Below are positions 20,558 through 29,502 of a stretch of 36,314 nucleotides of DNA, one piece after another (within the stretch, counting starts at the first letter, position 1; every line of letters starts with the position of its first letter). The stretch is from Dimorphilus gyrociliatus (Eukaryota > Annelida > Polychaeta > Dinophilidae), in contig CAJFCJ010000111.1 in the NCBI GenBank assembly GCA_904063045.1, positions 11,554-47,867 of the forward strand, given 5' to 3'. The translations under genes were made by a program, and so were the position numbers. The notes under the pieces were generated by a model. It saw only the letters and a list, made by a program, of their open reading frames with translations, was not told the DNA's origin and did not search any database.

Positions 20558-22579
20558 TTATAAATTCAAGCTAATCCCATAAGGTTCAAATAAATATTTA
20601 AATTTTTCAGATTGTTGTTTAGTTAGATTGCAATGTTTCATATCTATAAATTTTAAACTATTTTTTGATTGAGATAATCCATCACAAATTTTTAATACTC
20701 CATTTCCCATACAACAATTCTTAGTTAAATTGATATTTTCCATTTTGGAACATGTTTTAAGCAAAACTCCTATCTTTGTTGCTTGAGATTCGTTTATATT
20801 ACAATTTACCAGATAAAGTAACTTTAGGGTGTTTGATGACTGAAGCAGTCCATAACAAATGTCAATTAGTCCATTTTCCATACAGTTACTGTAATTTAAA
20901 TCAATAGAATTTATAGCTGAGCAATTTTGAAGCATTTTTCCAATCTTTGCTGCTTGAATTTTACTTAGATTACATTTCCCTAGATTAAGATATTTTAAAG
21001 TATTTGAGGATTGAACCAAACCATTGCAAATGTTGATTAAACCGTTGCCCATATTAACATTATTATGTAAATTGATTGATTCAATTTTAGACAATTTTTT
21101 AAGCATATTTCCAATATTTCCTGCTTGAGTTTCAGTTAGATTGCAGTCACTAAAATCAATTTCTTTTAAAGTATTTGAAGATTGAATGAGTGAGTCACAA
21201 ATTTTCTGTAATCCTTTTCCCATATTTTCATTCATACTAAGGTTGATTTCTTCTATTTTAGAGCATTTTTGAAGCAATTTTGCAATAATTGTTGATTGAT
21301 TATTGTCCAAATCGCAAGAACCAAAATCAATGACTTTTAAAGTATTTGACGATTTAACTAATCCATTGCAAATATATTCTAATTCATTTTCCGTTTGATT
21401 ATTTCCAGAAAAATCTAATTTTTCAATTTTTGAACATTTCTGTAACATATTTCCAAAATGTTTTGCTTGTGAAATGGTTATGTTGCAAAAACTCAAATGA
21501 CATTCTTTTAAAGTGGTCGATGATTGCACAAGTCCTTTACAAATCTCAGATAATCCATCTCTCATTTCGTCATTTCCGGTTAAATCAATTTTCTGTAATC
21601 TATTAAATTTTTTAATTATATTTCCAATTTTTCTAGATTCATCTTCACTTAGAAAACGATCTTCTAAATTAATCTCTGTCACAGTATATGATGATTCAGC
21701 AATTTTATTGCATAGTCTTGTAAATGTGTTGATAAAATCTCTGTTTTCTGCTATATTAACTGGAACAGTAGTTTGACCAGTAAGGTATTTTATTACAAAT
21801 GGTGTTTCTGCTTCTGAATGACTCGAATTCGGTTTATCATTCAAAGGGCAGTCTTTTACACTGGTTACATCCAGTCTGTAATCAACTCTGATATCATTTA
21901 AGATTTCTACTGTTGGTTTTAGTTGTAAAAGCTTTTCTATTCTTTTCGATAATGGTTCGTCCAGATTTGTATGATCTAGGATTTTGTGCAGTTCATTTTG
22001 TCTTTCAATTGTAGCTATTTGAAATTCTCCTTTAATCTTTTCAAAATCCTCTTCAATCTTTCTGATAAAATCATTCTTTTTTTTATCTAATTTCTGTTCA
22101 ATTTTCTCTCTGTTTATCTTCTCATCTTCTAAATAAGATTTTATTTTCTCATCTCTCTTAACTTTCTTCATTTGTGGCCAAATCTCGCAGTTGAAATGAT
22201 TTTCTTCTATGCATGATGCGCATATATTTCCTACATTGTGGGTGTTACAATAGAGCAGACTGTCTTCCTTATTGACTTTACAGAGGCAGGATCCTTTTTT
22301 CTTTTGCTTTCTATCTACTTTTTCACTAGAAGCTACTTCTCGAAAAGAATTGGCAATAAGACTCCTTCTAAGGTTACTTACTTTACCTTGAGGTAGTTTG
22401 CATTTTTCTCTACACTTGGGGCAAGTAATTTGAGATTCTGCAACAGGCAAATCAATTAAACATTGTAGGCAATAAATATGCTGACAAAGCAGAACTCTTG
22501 GATCTTTTCCAATATATGACTCTAAGCATATGGCACATTCAACTGAATCTTCATCTAGATAATATCTTCTTGCAGCCAT
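20558..22579 (-). CDS. TRIM-like RING E3 ligase with B-box-like region, coiled coil and LRR tail
   Basis: This is an intronless frame of 673 codons. The RING finger is C3HC4, with Cys15, Cys18, Cys32, His34, Cys37, Cys40, Cys53 and Cys56. It is followed by a linker typical of TRIM proteins. Residues about 97-135 form a Cys/His-rich B-box-like region, and about 138-235 a charged coiled coil. From about 285 to the end come leucine-rich repeats of the ribonuclease-inhibitor/NLRC type. They have six 57-residue double units, each carrying an SxIExINL-like strand and an SSNTLKxIDxxxCNL-like strand. Ubiquitin ligase activity is expected from the RING. The LRR tail, in place of the usual B30.2 or NHL domain, would be the target-recognition part and could bind proteins or pathogen products. 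No NACHT domain is present. The start ATG at 22579 begins just before the RING. Confidence 0.85.
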   Translation of the reverse strand: MAARRYYLDEDSVECAICLESYIGKDPRVLLCQHIYCLQCLIDLPVAESQITCPKCREKCKLPQGKVSNLRRSLIANSFREVASSEKVDRKQKKKGSCLCKVNKEDSLLYCNTHNVGNICASCIEENHFNCEIWPQMKKVKRDEKIKSYLEDEKINREKIEQKLDKKKNDFIRKIEEDFEKIKGEFQIATIERQNELHKILDHTNLDEPLSKRIEKLLQLKPTVEILNDIRVDYRLDVTSVKDCPLNDKPNSSHSEAETPFVIKYLTGQTTVPVNIAENRDFINTFTRLCNKIAESSYTVTEINLEDRFLSEDESRKIGNIIKKFNRLQKIDLTGNDEMRDGLSEICKGLVQSSTTLKECHLSFCNITISQAKHFGNMLQKCSKIEKLDFSGNNQTENELEYICNGLVKSSNTLKVIDFGSCDLDNNQSTIIAKLLQKCSKIEEINLSMNENMGKGLQKICDSLIQSSNTLKEIDFSDCNLTETQAGNIGNMLKKLSKIESINLHNNVNMGNGLINICNGLVQSSNTLKYLNLGKCNLSKIQAAKIGKMLQNCSAINSIDLNYSNCMENGLIDICYGLLQSSNTLKLLYLVNCNINESQATKIGVLLKTCSKMENINLTKNCCMGNGVLKICDGLSQSKNSLKFIDMKHCNLTKQQSEKFKYLFEPYGISLNL

Positions 22580-22589
22580 AATTATTTGT

Positions 22590-22660
22590 AGTAAAAGTAA
22601 AATGGCAGCGGTTAGCGCTAGTTATTGTTCGGCTGCTGTTGCCATGATGAAAGGGGTTGT
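22590..22660 (-). promoter_or_regulatory. GC-richer start region of the TRIM-like gene with a small upstream ORF
   Basis: Directly upstream of the ATG lies a short, CpG-containing patch that is unusual in this AT-rich window. On the minus strand it holds GCTGCCATTTT, like a YY1-type site, and a seven-codon upstream frame (ATG at 22645, stop at 22622). A promoter or 5' UTR role is inferred. Confidence 0.35.
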
Positions 22661-23089
22661 GACTAAAATTATTTGGCAATAGATTAATTATAACCACAGA
22701 TTATAGATAATATACTTAATTTTAATGTAGCTTAAATGAGTTACTTTTAGCTTAACATAAAATTATTCTTTGAATTTAAAATCAATTTTTAACTCATATG
22801 ACGCCGATTGACAATGATTTATTAGAGATTTCAAAACAAAAGTACCAAACACTGTAAACAGAACATTATATACTAACGTTCCGTTCACATTACATGATAT
22901 GAGTGAATGTGTGTTAGTGTGCGAGCGTCAGTGTCTGAGCGTCACTTAAGAAGGGAGTTTGACTTAGCCCAGAGTCGGGACAGTCCAACTTGACATTATG
23001 CCACATCCTTGATAACGACGTGGCATGAACATGGCATGAATGTGGCAATACAGATGAGCACAGTCAAACACCCAATTAAGTGACACTGT
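22661..23089. other. Between the TRIM-like gene and the recognisable LTR
   Basis: No gene is seen. From about 22880 the composition becomes richer in G and C, with GTGTGTTAGTGTGCG-like wording. This may already be the 5' part of the LTR, but none of the other LTR copies covers it, so the boundary cannot be set. Confidence 0.4.
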
Positions 23090-23695
23090 ACAACTTTGGT
23101 TATATTTTACATGCTTGAACTCTATTATTTTATGCAACATATACATGTACATCTTAAAACCTACGCAAGAAAATGCTATAACATTGGCCAAACATAAGTC
23201 TGATTAGTCAGCTTGAAGGCTCATCTTTAATTACCAATAAAGGTTTGGCCAAGTTATAATTTAATTAACTTGCCTAGGGTGTGGCCAAGTTATAATTCAA
23301 TTAACCTTCCTAAATGTTGAACCTTGTAACATCCTGTTACTAAAGATAAATATGAACTACACATTTCGGCAACTGTAAAGTGATGATTGGATGTCAGAGA
23401 CAAACCTCAAAGTATATAAATCCTCATTATTCTCATTTGGCATGCAGCTTCCATCTGGACCCAAGGACCTGGGAAAATCATCTGGAAACAGCCTCCACTG
23501 GAACCAGCCCTCTACTCCTCAACATTGGAAGACAGTTTGGTAATTTGGCAACCTGCTATAGCAAACTATCTACTCTGCTATCGAACTCTCATATTGTTAC
23601 TTGCTTAAGTATTATTATTGCGAATAAACCATTTTAATTTAAACATTTGTTTAAAGGTTCGAGTAGAACCAGTATTGTTATAACTTGCAAATGCA
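23090..23695 (+). repeat. 5' LTR, recognisable part
   Basis: The stretch is recognised because parts recur at 33366-33567, 35186-35540 and 36048-36314. It contains a TATATAA box at 23413-23419 and an AATAAA at 23623-23628, as expected for U3 and R. Two copies of a GGCCAAGTTATAATT unit lie about 34 bp apart in U3; the copy at 33.4 kb has one. True ends are uncertain: it could start further left and extend to AGTACA at 23716-23721. Confidence 0.75.
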
Positions 23696-23725
23696 TAGAT
23701 TTTGCAAGCAAGAGCAGTACAAATT

Positions 23726-23743
23726 TGGCGCAGTCAACAGGAT
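23726..23743 (+). other. Likely primer-binding site
   Basis: TGGCGCAGTCAACAGGAT follows a CA-ending stretch just inside the LTR. Beginning with TGG it fits a site complementary to a tRNA 3' end. The tRNA is not assigned. Confidence 0.45.
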
Positions 23744-23781
23744 ATTCTTTTGGTTTATTCAAAAGTTTTGAGAAAGTAAAT

Positions 23782-26736
23782 ATGGCAGAAGGAGGAATTG
23801 GAAATGCCACTGGGGCAGTTACAGACTCTAACCCTTCAACCCCAGCAACTCCAACAATTACAATTCAGCCAGCAGGAATGTCAGAAAGGCAACAAAGACT
23901 AATTGAAGACTATGATAGATTGGTGAGTGAAATGAAAAGAAATCGAATCACAATTCCAACAGATCATGGAGATGGAACACATCACCCAGCACAGAACCCA
24001 AATGTTGATATCACAACAGTAATTCAAGCATTAAGGGCTGCTTGGGACCGCCCTCAAAGAACTATTCCCAAGTTGTATGATGGAAGCAAGGAGTGTTCAA
24101 AATTCAAAGAAGACTTTAATCAGGCATGTTATGCTTATGGTTGGATAGAAGATGTTGTGAAAGCAAATCTTTTAGATTATTTAACTGGTCCTGCAAAGGA
24201 TTTGGTGTTGGCTCTGGATGGAGAGCCTACTGTGGAGGAAATATGGAAAGCCCTCCATGATGAATTTGATCTGGATCCTTTGGAGTATCAAGAGAAATTG
24301 CTTAATTTAAAGCAAATGAATGGCGAAAGTGTGGTTCAGTTTGTTAATAGAGCAAAGAAATTGATAAAGAGGTTTTCTCCACCTAGACCAATGGAACCAC
24401 AATTGCTTGCAACTATGAAAGAAATAAAACTGATGGAAGTTTTACAAAGAGGATTACAACAGGATATTCTACATTTAGTGTACACCTTACATCCTAAATG
24501 TCAAACATTGGCAGAACTATATGAGGCTGCTAAGCAAGCAGAAACTTCATTAAAACTAACTCAAAGAAAACTGATCACAATGGTGTCAAAATTGGAAACT
24601 CAACAAAGAAAAGAGACCAAAAAGACCCAGGTAATCAGAAAAGATGCTTCTACAGAAACCCCAAATTTTTGGAATAGAAAGCATGTACCTGACAACAAAA
24701 ATGCTACTAAAGAAAAGTTTTCAAGCCAAAAAGTCCAAAAGTATGCACCAACTACAACAAATAGGTATTATAAGAAAAATCAACCAGCAAAGATGATACT
24801 GAAAGAGGAACCTAAGCTACAAAAATTAGAAACATTAGACAATGAAAGCATGTCAGAAAACAATGAAGTTCAAGATATTCTCTGTTTTTCAGATAGTGAC
24901 GAATCCACTTGTCAGCTGTTACAAAGCAAACAATCTGAGCGAAATGCTTCAACATTTATTGGACAATTTGAAACTAATACTGGTTTTAAGTTTGATGCCT
25001 TGATAGACTCTGGTAGTGACAGATCATTCATTTCAAAAAAGGTATTAAGACAAGTTCAAGGAAAAGCATCCTTCCCAGAACAAACTGTGAAAAATGCTAG
25101 AGATGCTTCAGGAAATAGCATCGAGATATGTGGAGAAATCATTCTCAGACTTTATTTTAATGGAAAGATTATTAAACAACACTTTCTGATCAACAAAATC
25201 ATTACACAACAATGTATTATTGGGTGTGACTTTCTACAACAAAATGGAGCTACCCTTGACTTTGGCAAGAGACAGATTATACTCCAGCCAGGTACAGAAA
25301 AGAATTACCCTGTTGGAACACAACACTTATCTTTCAAAGGATTTTACCCAGTTCCTCTTATTATGAAAAAGAATGAGAGTCAAATACATACCCTTCAGAC
25401 AACAATTGAACAAGAAAATCCCGAGATGAAGGACAAAGTTACCCAAATTCTGGCGAAATATAAAGAAACTATTGCAGAAGACAGATTTGATATTGGCAAT
25501 CCAGAGGTACCACCCTTGGAAATAACTCTTGAACCAGGTTCAACACCATATAGACAAAGGCCATATAGAATGCCTCCTCAAAAACAAGAAGAATGTAAGC
25601 AACAGATAGCTGAATTGGTAAAAAGCAAAGTTATTCAACCAAGCAAGAGCAATTGGGCTTCACCAATTGTTTTCGTAAGAAAGAAGGAAGGTAGTCTACG
25701 AATGTGTGTAGATTATAGAAAACTAAACAAAATGACAGTTAAAAACAAGTATCCACTGCCAAATCAAGATGATCTTTTTGACCATTTGGGAGGAGAAAAT
25801 AAATTCTTTTCTACAATGGATTTGACAAGTGCATACCATCACATTAACATCAAGAAAGAAGATAGGTCTAAAACAGCATTTATTACACCTTTTGGCTTGT
25901 TTGAATTTATTAAGATGCCTTTTGGATTAACGAATGCCCCTCCTCATTTTAGTTATGTAATGAATTCATTTGTGCTAAAGGATGTAAAGCATTTGTGCCT
26001 AAACTACCTTGATGACATAATAATATTTACCAAGTCGCTGGACCAACATTGGGAAGCATTGGAGACCATTCTTCAACAGATTCAAAAGTACAATTTTAAG
26101 ATTAAACTAAGTAAATGTGTGTTTTTGAAAGAACAAGTTCAATTCTTGGGACACATTGTATCAGAAAAGGGGATTGAAACAGATAAGTCCAAGACAGATA
26201 AATTATATAATTTACAGCCACCAGTGTTTGCAAATTCACTACTAAGCTTTGTTGCATTTTGTGGCTATTACAGAAAATTTATACAAGATTTTGCAAGAGT
26301 AGCTAAACCTCTGTATATGTTAATGAAACTACATGGGAAAAAGGATAAATTGCAATGGACTGAGGAAGCCAAGCAATCATTTTTCAAGTTGAGAGATGCA
26401 GTAGTTAACCCTCCTGTATTACAACTACCTGATTTTGCTAAAGATTTTCACTTAACAACAGATGCATCGAATGTAGCTGTAGGAGGAGTTCTTGAACAAG
26501 TTTATGTAGATGAGAATGGGAAGAAAACAATGAAAGCCATTGCCTACGCTTCAAAACAATTCAACAATAATCAAATGAAATATGCAGCCTATCAAAAGGA
26601 AGCATTTGGTGTTTACTGGCTTGTAAAGAAATTTTTACATTACCTTCAAGACAAGCCATTCTTTTTATATACTGACCATCAGAGTCTAGTACAAACATTT
26701 AAGCAAAACAAATTGAATGTCAGCACAGCAAAATGA
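23782..26736 (+). CDS. Ty3/gypsy Gag-protease-reverse transcriptase-RNase H
   Basis: This is a 984-codon frame from the ATG at 23782. The frame is open further 5' into the leader, but this is the first ATG in a sensible context. Residues about 90-260 are a Gag capsid-like region, followed by a basic, low-complexity stretch without any CCHC zinc knuckle. The retropepsin has a DSG active site at Asp409 and its IIGCDFL loop at 479-485. The reverse transcriptase carries the YLDD catalytic motif (Asp744, Asp745) and ends with the usual connection region. RNase H shows the TTDAS motif and TDHQSL. The frame ends at a TGA (26734-26736) near the end of RNase H, and the same frame resumes at once as the integrase half. 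It is either a nonsense mutation or a readthrough stop. Confidence 0.9.
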   Translation: MAEGGIGNATGAVTDSNPSTPATPTITIQPAGMSERQQRLIEDYDRLVSEMKRNRITIPTDHGDGTHHPAQNPNVDITTVIQALRAAWDRPQRTIPKLYDGSKECSKFKEDFNQACYAYGWIEDVVKANLLDYLTGPAKDLVLALDGEPTVEEIWKALHDEFDLDPLEYQEKLLNLKQMNGESVVQFVNRAKKLIKRFSPPRPMEPQLLATMKEIKLMEVLQRGLQQDILHLVYTLHPKCQTLAELYEAAKQAETSLKLTQRKLITMVSKLETQQRKETKKTQVIRKDASTETPNFWNRKHVPDNKNATKEKFSSQKVQKYAPTTTNRYYKKNQPAKMILKEEPKLQKLETLDNESMSENNEVQDILCFSDSDESTCQLLQSKQSERNASTFIGQFETNTGFKFDALIDSGSDRSFISKKVLRQVQGKASFPEQTVKNARDASGNSIEICGEIILRLYFNGKIIKQHFLINKIITQQCIIGCDFLQQNGATLDFGKRQIILQPGTEKNYPVGTQHLSFKGFYPVPLIMKKNESQIHTLQTTIEQENPEMKDKVTQILAKYKETIAEDRFDIGNPEVPPLEITLEPGSTPYRQRPYRMPPQKQEECKQQIAELVKSKVIQPSKSNWASPIVFVRKKEGSLRMCVDYRKLNKMTVKNKYPLPNQDDLFDHLGGENKFFSTMDLTSAYHHINIKKEDRSKTAFITPFGLFEFIKMPFGLTNAPPHFSYVMNSFVLKDVKHLCLNYLDDIIIFTKSLDQHWEALETILQQIQKYNFKIKLSKCVFLKEQVQFLGHIVSEKGIETDKSKTDKLYNLQPPVFANSLLSFVAFCGYYRKFIQDFARVAKPLYMLMKLHGKKDKLQWTEEAKQSFFKLRDAVVNPPVLQLPDFAKDFHLTTDASNVAVGGVLEQVYVDENGKKTMKAIAYASKQFNNNQMKYAAYQKEAFGVYWLVKKFLHYLQDKPFFLYTDHQSLVQTFKQNKLNVSTAK

Positions 26737-26739
26737 GTC

Positions 26740-29268
26740 ATGGCTTTAATGGATTTAAAATTTACAATTAACTATGTGACAGGACAAAAAAATAGAGCAG
26801 ATGCATTAACAAGATTAGAAGAATATACACCCCCAAGGAAAGTAACATTTGAAGAGCTAATTCATGGAAGAATCAAAGAGGAGAATTCTCCCTCTATTTC
26901 AGTTAAAATGGAACAGTATGAACATACACCAGAGTTAACTTTTGTAGCTACCAGTGATAACAGTGAAGAGAAAATTGATTTGTCTTCTGTTGACTTACAG
27001 TCAGAGCAAGAAAAAGATGTGAATTTAAAATCAATTAAAGAATATTTAACACTGGATGGTCAGCTACCTATTCCTTATTTTGGAACTTTTACACCTTTCA
27101 TAATGGAGATGTTTGTTCACAAGGAAATGATCTGGATTATCCTTGAAGAAAGAAACATTCTGGTTTTACCTGACCATTTGATGCTAACTCTGCTCCCTAA
27201 ATTCCATAAAAATAAAATTCACAATCACCATGGACCCAGAATGACATTACAAATAATTACAAAGACCTTTTGGCACCCAAAATTAAAGATTATGATTGAG
27301 AATTCAATAAAGGATTGCACTTTGTGTGAACAAATGAATGGTAGGAGTAGAGCATACCCTTTGGTAGAAACCTTTCACCCTGCATCACCAATGGAGTTGG
27401 TGGCCATGGATATAATGGGACCCTTACCCATGGTTAAGTCATACAGATTCATACTTGTGATAGTGGATCATTTCAGTAGATACACAGTTTTATATGCACT
27501 CAAACAGCAAACCAGTAAAGAAATTGCAAATCTTCTTTTCAACAGATTTTTTCCCATTTTTGGAATTCCAAAACAAATGTTGACAGATCAAGGAAGAAAC
27601 TTTGTTGGTAAAGCTTTTAAAGAGTTTATGAAGGTATTAGGTATTGAAAAAATCCAAACAACAGCTTATAGAAGCCAGAGCAATGGACTAGTTGAACAAA
27701 GAAATAGAGAAGTGAGGAAGGAAATCAATAAATTAGTGGTGGAAGAAAATCAGCATAACTGGGTTGCAAACCTACCCTTGATTCAAGCATTTTTGAATCA
27801 ATCACCTGTAGGAAGTACAAGACTACCACCCCAGGAACTTCTTTTTGGCACCAGCACAAGAACACTGATTGATGTAACAATGCATACTACCTCTCCTGAA
27901 ACAAACGTACTATTTGTATTCAATCACCAGCAGCAATTGGTACAGTTAAGAGCTACAGCCTTCTGTAAATCCATCATGGCAAAAGAAAAATATAGGGAAA
28001 GAAAGAATAGAAATCTCAATCTTCCAAAATATTTTGAGGTTGATGATGAAGTATTCTTAAGAAATGATGGTGCAAGAATTGCAATAACAAAAATCCCTTC
28101 TTTAAAATGGTTAGGCCCATACCAAATAACAAAAGTCAATCATCAAAAGTGGATATATGAAATACAAATGGATGATAATACATGCAAGTTGGTACATGGT
28201 AGCAGATTAAGACTAGCCAATGAATCTAATAAGTTGGAAACAGGGAAAGAAGCAACAACAATCTTTCACCTTGTGGAGAAGGAAATAACACACCTCCAGT
28301 ATCTTTCTCAGGTAGAAGGAAGAAATGACTTCCAATTCCGTTTGAAGAATCAAAAAGGCCAAGAAGTCATTGCCTTGTGTGACACACGAGCATTGAGATC
28401 CTTTATTACTGAAAAAGAAATCAAGTTAATGGATGTTACAATTATGGATAAAGAAACAATTGGCTTACCAATTATAACTTCAGCTGATGGGAAAGCTTTA
28501 AAGCAAAAAGGAAGTGTAAAGCTGAATATCCAATTTGCTGGAGAAAGTATCAAACAAGAATTTATTGTTATGGAAAATCTAGACATAGCAATAATACTTG
28601 GTTTTGATTTCCTACGAACTGTGGGAGCAAACCTCAATTTTGAAGCTAAACAGTGTTCTCTCAAATTTGATAGAAGGAAAGGGAACCTGGCTGAAAGAAT
28701 AAGGCAACCTCAACTAAACAAAGTCACTATAGCCATGATGGGACAGCATGACTCTTCATCAGAAAGCTCAGATAGTGATGACTCAGAGATGGAAGTTACT
28801 AATTCTGATACTGGTTATGACACAAGCAATACTTTCGAAACAGACAGTAATTACAGTCTCAATGAACCTTCAAGCTCATCTGAAAGTGATGACACAGAAA
28901 CAAATAATGAACTGGATCAAAATACAGATTCAGAGGCAAACATTATCTCTGATAGAGAAGATGAAATACCTAGTTCAGACAATGAGTCAATAATTATTGA
29001 AAGTGAAATTATTGATATAACCCATTCGGATAATGAGTCAACAATTATTGAAGGTGAAATTATTGACATAACTCATTCAGATAATGAGTCCCTCATAGTG
29101 GTAGATTCATCCCAAGATGAGAAAGAAAATACAAGTGACACAGACAATGAGTCAGTCATATTTTTAGATGAGACTAAAATCATCTCTGAACAATTAGATT
29201 CCCAACAAGAAGTGGAACCACAATATATAGAGTTAGAAGATGGAATAACTATCAGAGTGGAACAATGA
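26740..29268 (+). CDS. Ty3/gypsy integrase with second retropepsin-like domain and acidic tail
   Basis: This frame continues that of the upstream half after the TGA; 26740 is simply its first ATG, so it may be translated only by readthrough or not at all. The first residues complete RNase H (GQKNRADALTRLE). An HHCC zinc-binding region (about 155-205) precedes the integrase core with Asp224, Asp283 and Glu319, which has the canonical 35-residue spacing. A GPY/F-type segment (KWLGPYQITKV) follows near 450. After that, residues about 525-645 repeat the retropepsin fold, with Asp548 in a DTR triplet rather than DSG and an IILGFDFL loop at 618-625. The last 200 residues are Ser/Asp/Glu-rich with two 17-residue tandem repeats. 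An extra protease-like domain after integrase is not part of the usual Ty3/gypsy layout. Confidence 0.9.
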   Translation: MALMDLKFTINYVTGQKNRADALTRLEEYTPPRKVTFEELIHGRIKEENSPSISVKMEQYEHTPELTFVATSDNSEEKIDLSSVDLQSEQEKDVNLKSIKEYLTLDGQLPIPYFGTFTPFIMEMFVHKEMIWIILEERNILVLPDHLMLTLLPKFHKNKIHNHHGPRMTLQIITKTFWHPKLKIMIENSIKDCTLCEQMNGRSRAYPLVETFHPASPMELVAMDIMGPLPMVKSYRFILVIVDHFSRYTVLYALKQQTSKEIANLLFNRFFPIFGIPKQMLTDQGRNFVGKAFKEFMKVLGIEKIQTTAYRSQSNGLVEQRNREVRKEINKLVVEENQHNWVANLPLIQAFLNQSPVGSTRLPPQELLFGTSTRTLIDVTMHTTSPETNVLFVFNHQQQLVQLRATAFCKSIMAKEKYRERKNRNLNLPKYFEVDDEVFLRNDGARIAITKIPSLKWLGPYQITKVNHQKWIYEIQMDDNTCKLVHGSRLRLANESNKLETGKEATTIFHLVEKEITHLQYLSQVEGRNDFQFRLKNQKGQEVIALCDTRALRSFITEKEIKLMDVTIMDKETIGLPIITSADGKALKQKGSVKLNIQFAGESIKQEFIVMENLDIAIILGFDFLRTVGANLNFEAKQCSLKFDRRKGNLAERIRQPQLNKVTIAMMGQHDSSSESSDSDDSEMEVTNSDTGYDTSNTFETDSNYSLNEPSSSSESDDTETNNELDQNTDSEANIISDREDEIPSSDNESIIIESEIIDITHSDNESTIIEGEIIDITHSDNESLIVVDSSQDEKENTSDTDNESVIFLDETKIISEQLDSQQEVEPQYIELEDGITIRVEQ
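28975..29094 (+). repeat. 51-bp tandem repeat in the acidic tail
   Basis: Two full units (28975-29025 and 29026-29076) and a partial third each start with Ser-Asp-Asn-Glu-Ser and end with IIDITH. Unit length is a multiple of three, so copy number can change without breaking the frame. Confidence 0.8.
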
Positions 29269-29429
29269 ATTTAGAATGAATTTAATTTTTAAAATAATGT
29301 TAATGTATTAAAGCAACGTCAGAGTTTTGTCAATAGAATATGTATTGAGTAAATTAGTTCTAATCTAATAGTATTGTTTATTATACATTTAAAGATTGGA
29401 GACTGACATGTTTTGGAAATGCATTTCAT

Positions 29430-29435
29430 TTTATT
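29430..29435 (-). terminator. Poly(A) signal of the PAN-domain gene
   Basis: AATAAA on the minus strand lies about 68 bp past the stop at 29503. It leaves at most about 160 bp for the 3' end of the neighbouring retrotransposon. Confidence 0.5.
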
Positions 29436-29502
29436 GATTTACCAAAGCATGGGTTGATAACTTAATTTTCATAGAATATATTAATTTTAAACTTTTGAAT
29501 TT

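Larger units (their letters stand above)
23090..29268 (+). mobile_element. Ty3/gypsy LTR retrotransposon, 3' LTR not found
   Basis: The element has one LTR on the left, a primer-binding-like site, and a gag-PR-RT-RNase H-integrase order typical of Ty3/gypsy (Metaviridae). The polyprotein frame is long and nearly intact, so the insertion is fairly young. No LTR-like sequence follows within the 235 bp between its last stop and the next host gene. Partial LTRs in the same orientation lie 4-7 kb further on. Confidence 0.85.

Noticed and set aside
22964-23191. Minus-strand 75-codon frame resembling the one at 33253-33453
   Set aside because: The similarity comes from the LTR sequence both lie in; reading frames are not conserved along their length.
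23721-23750. tRNA gene, because TTGGCGCAGTCAACAGG resembles a tRNA A box
   Set aside because: No B box or cloverleaf follows; the position just after an LTR fits a primer-binding site.
28748-28993. Plus-strand frame inside the acidic tail region
   Set aside because: Out-of-frame shadow of the main retrotransposon frame, low-complexity and without its own signals.
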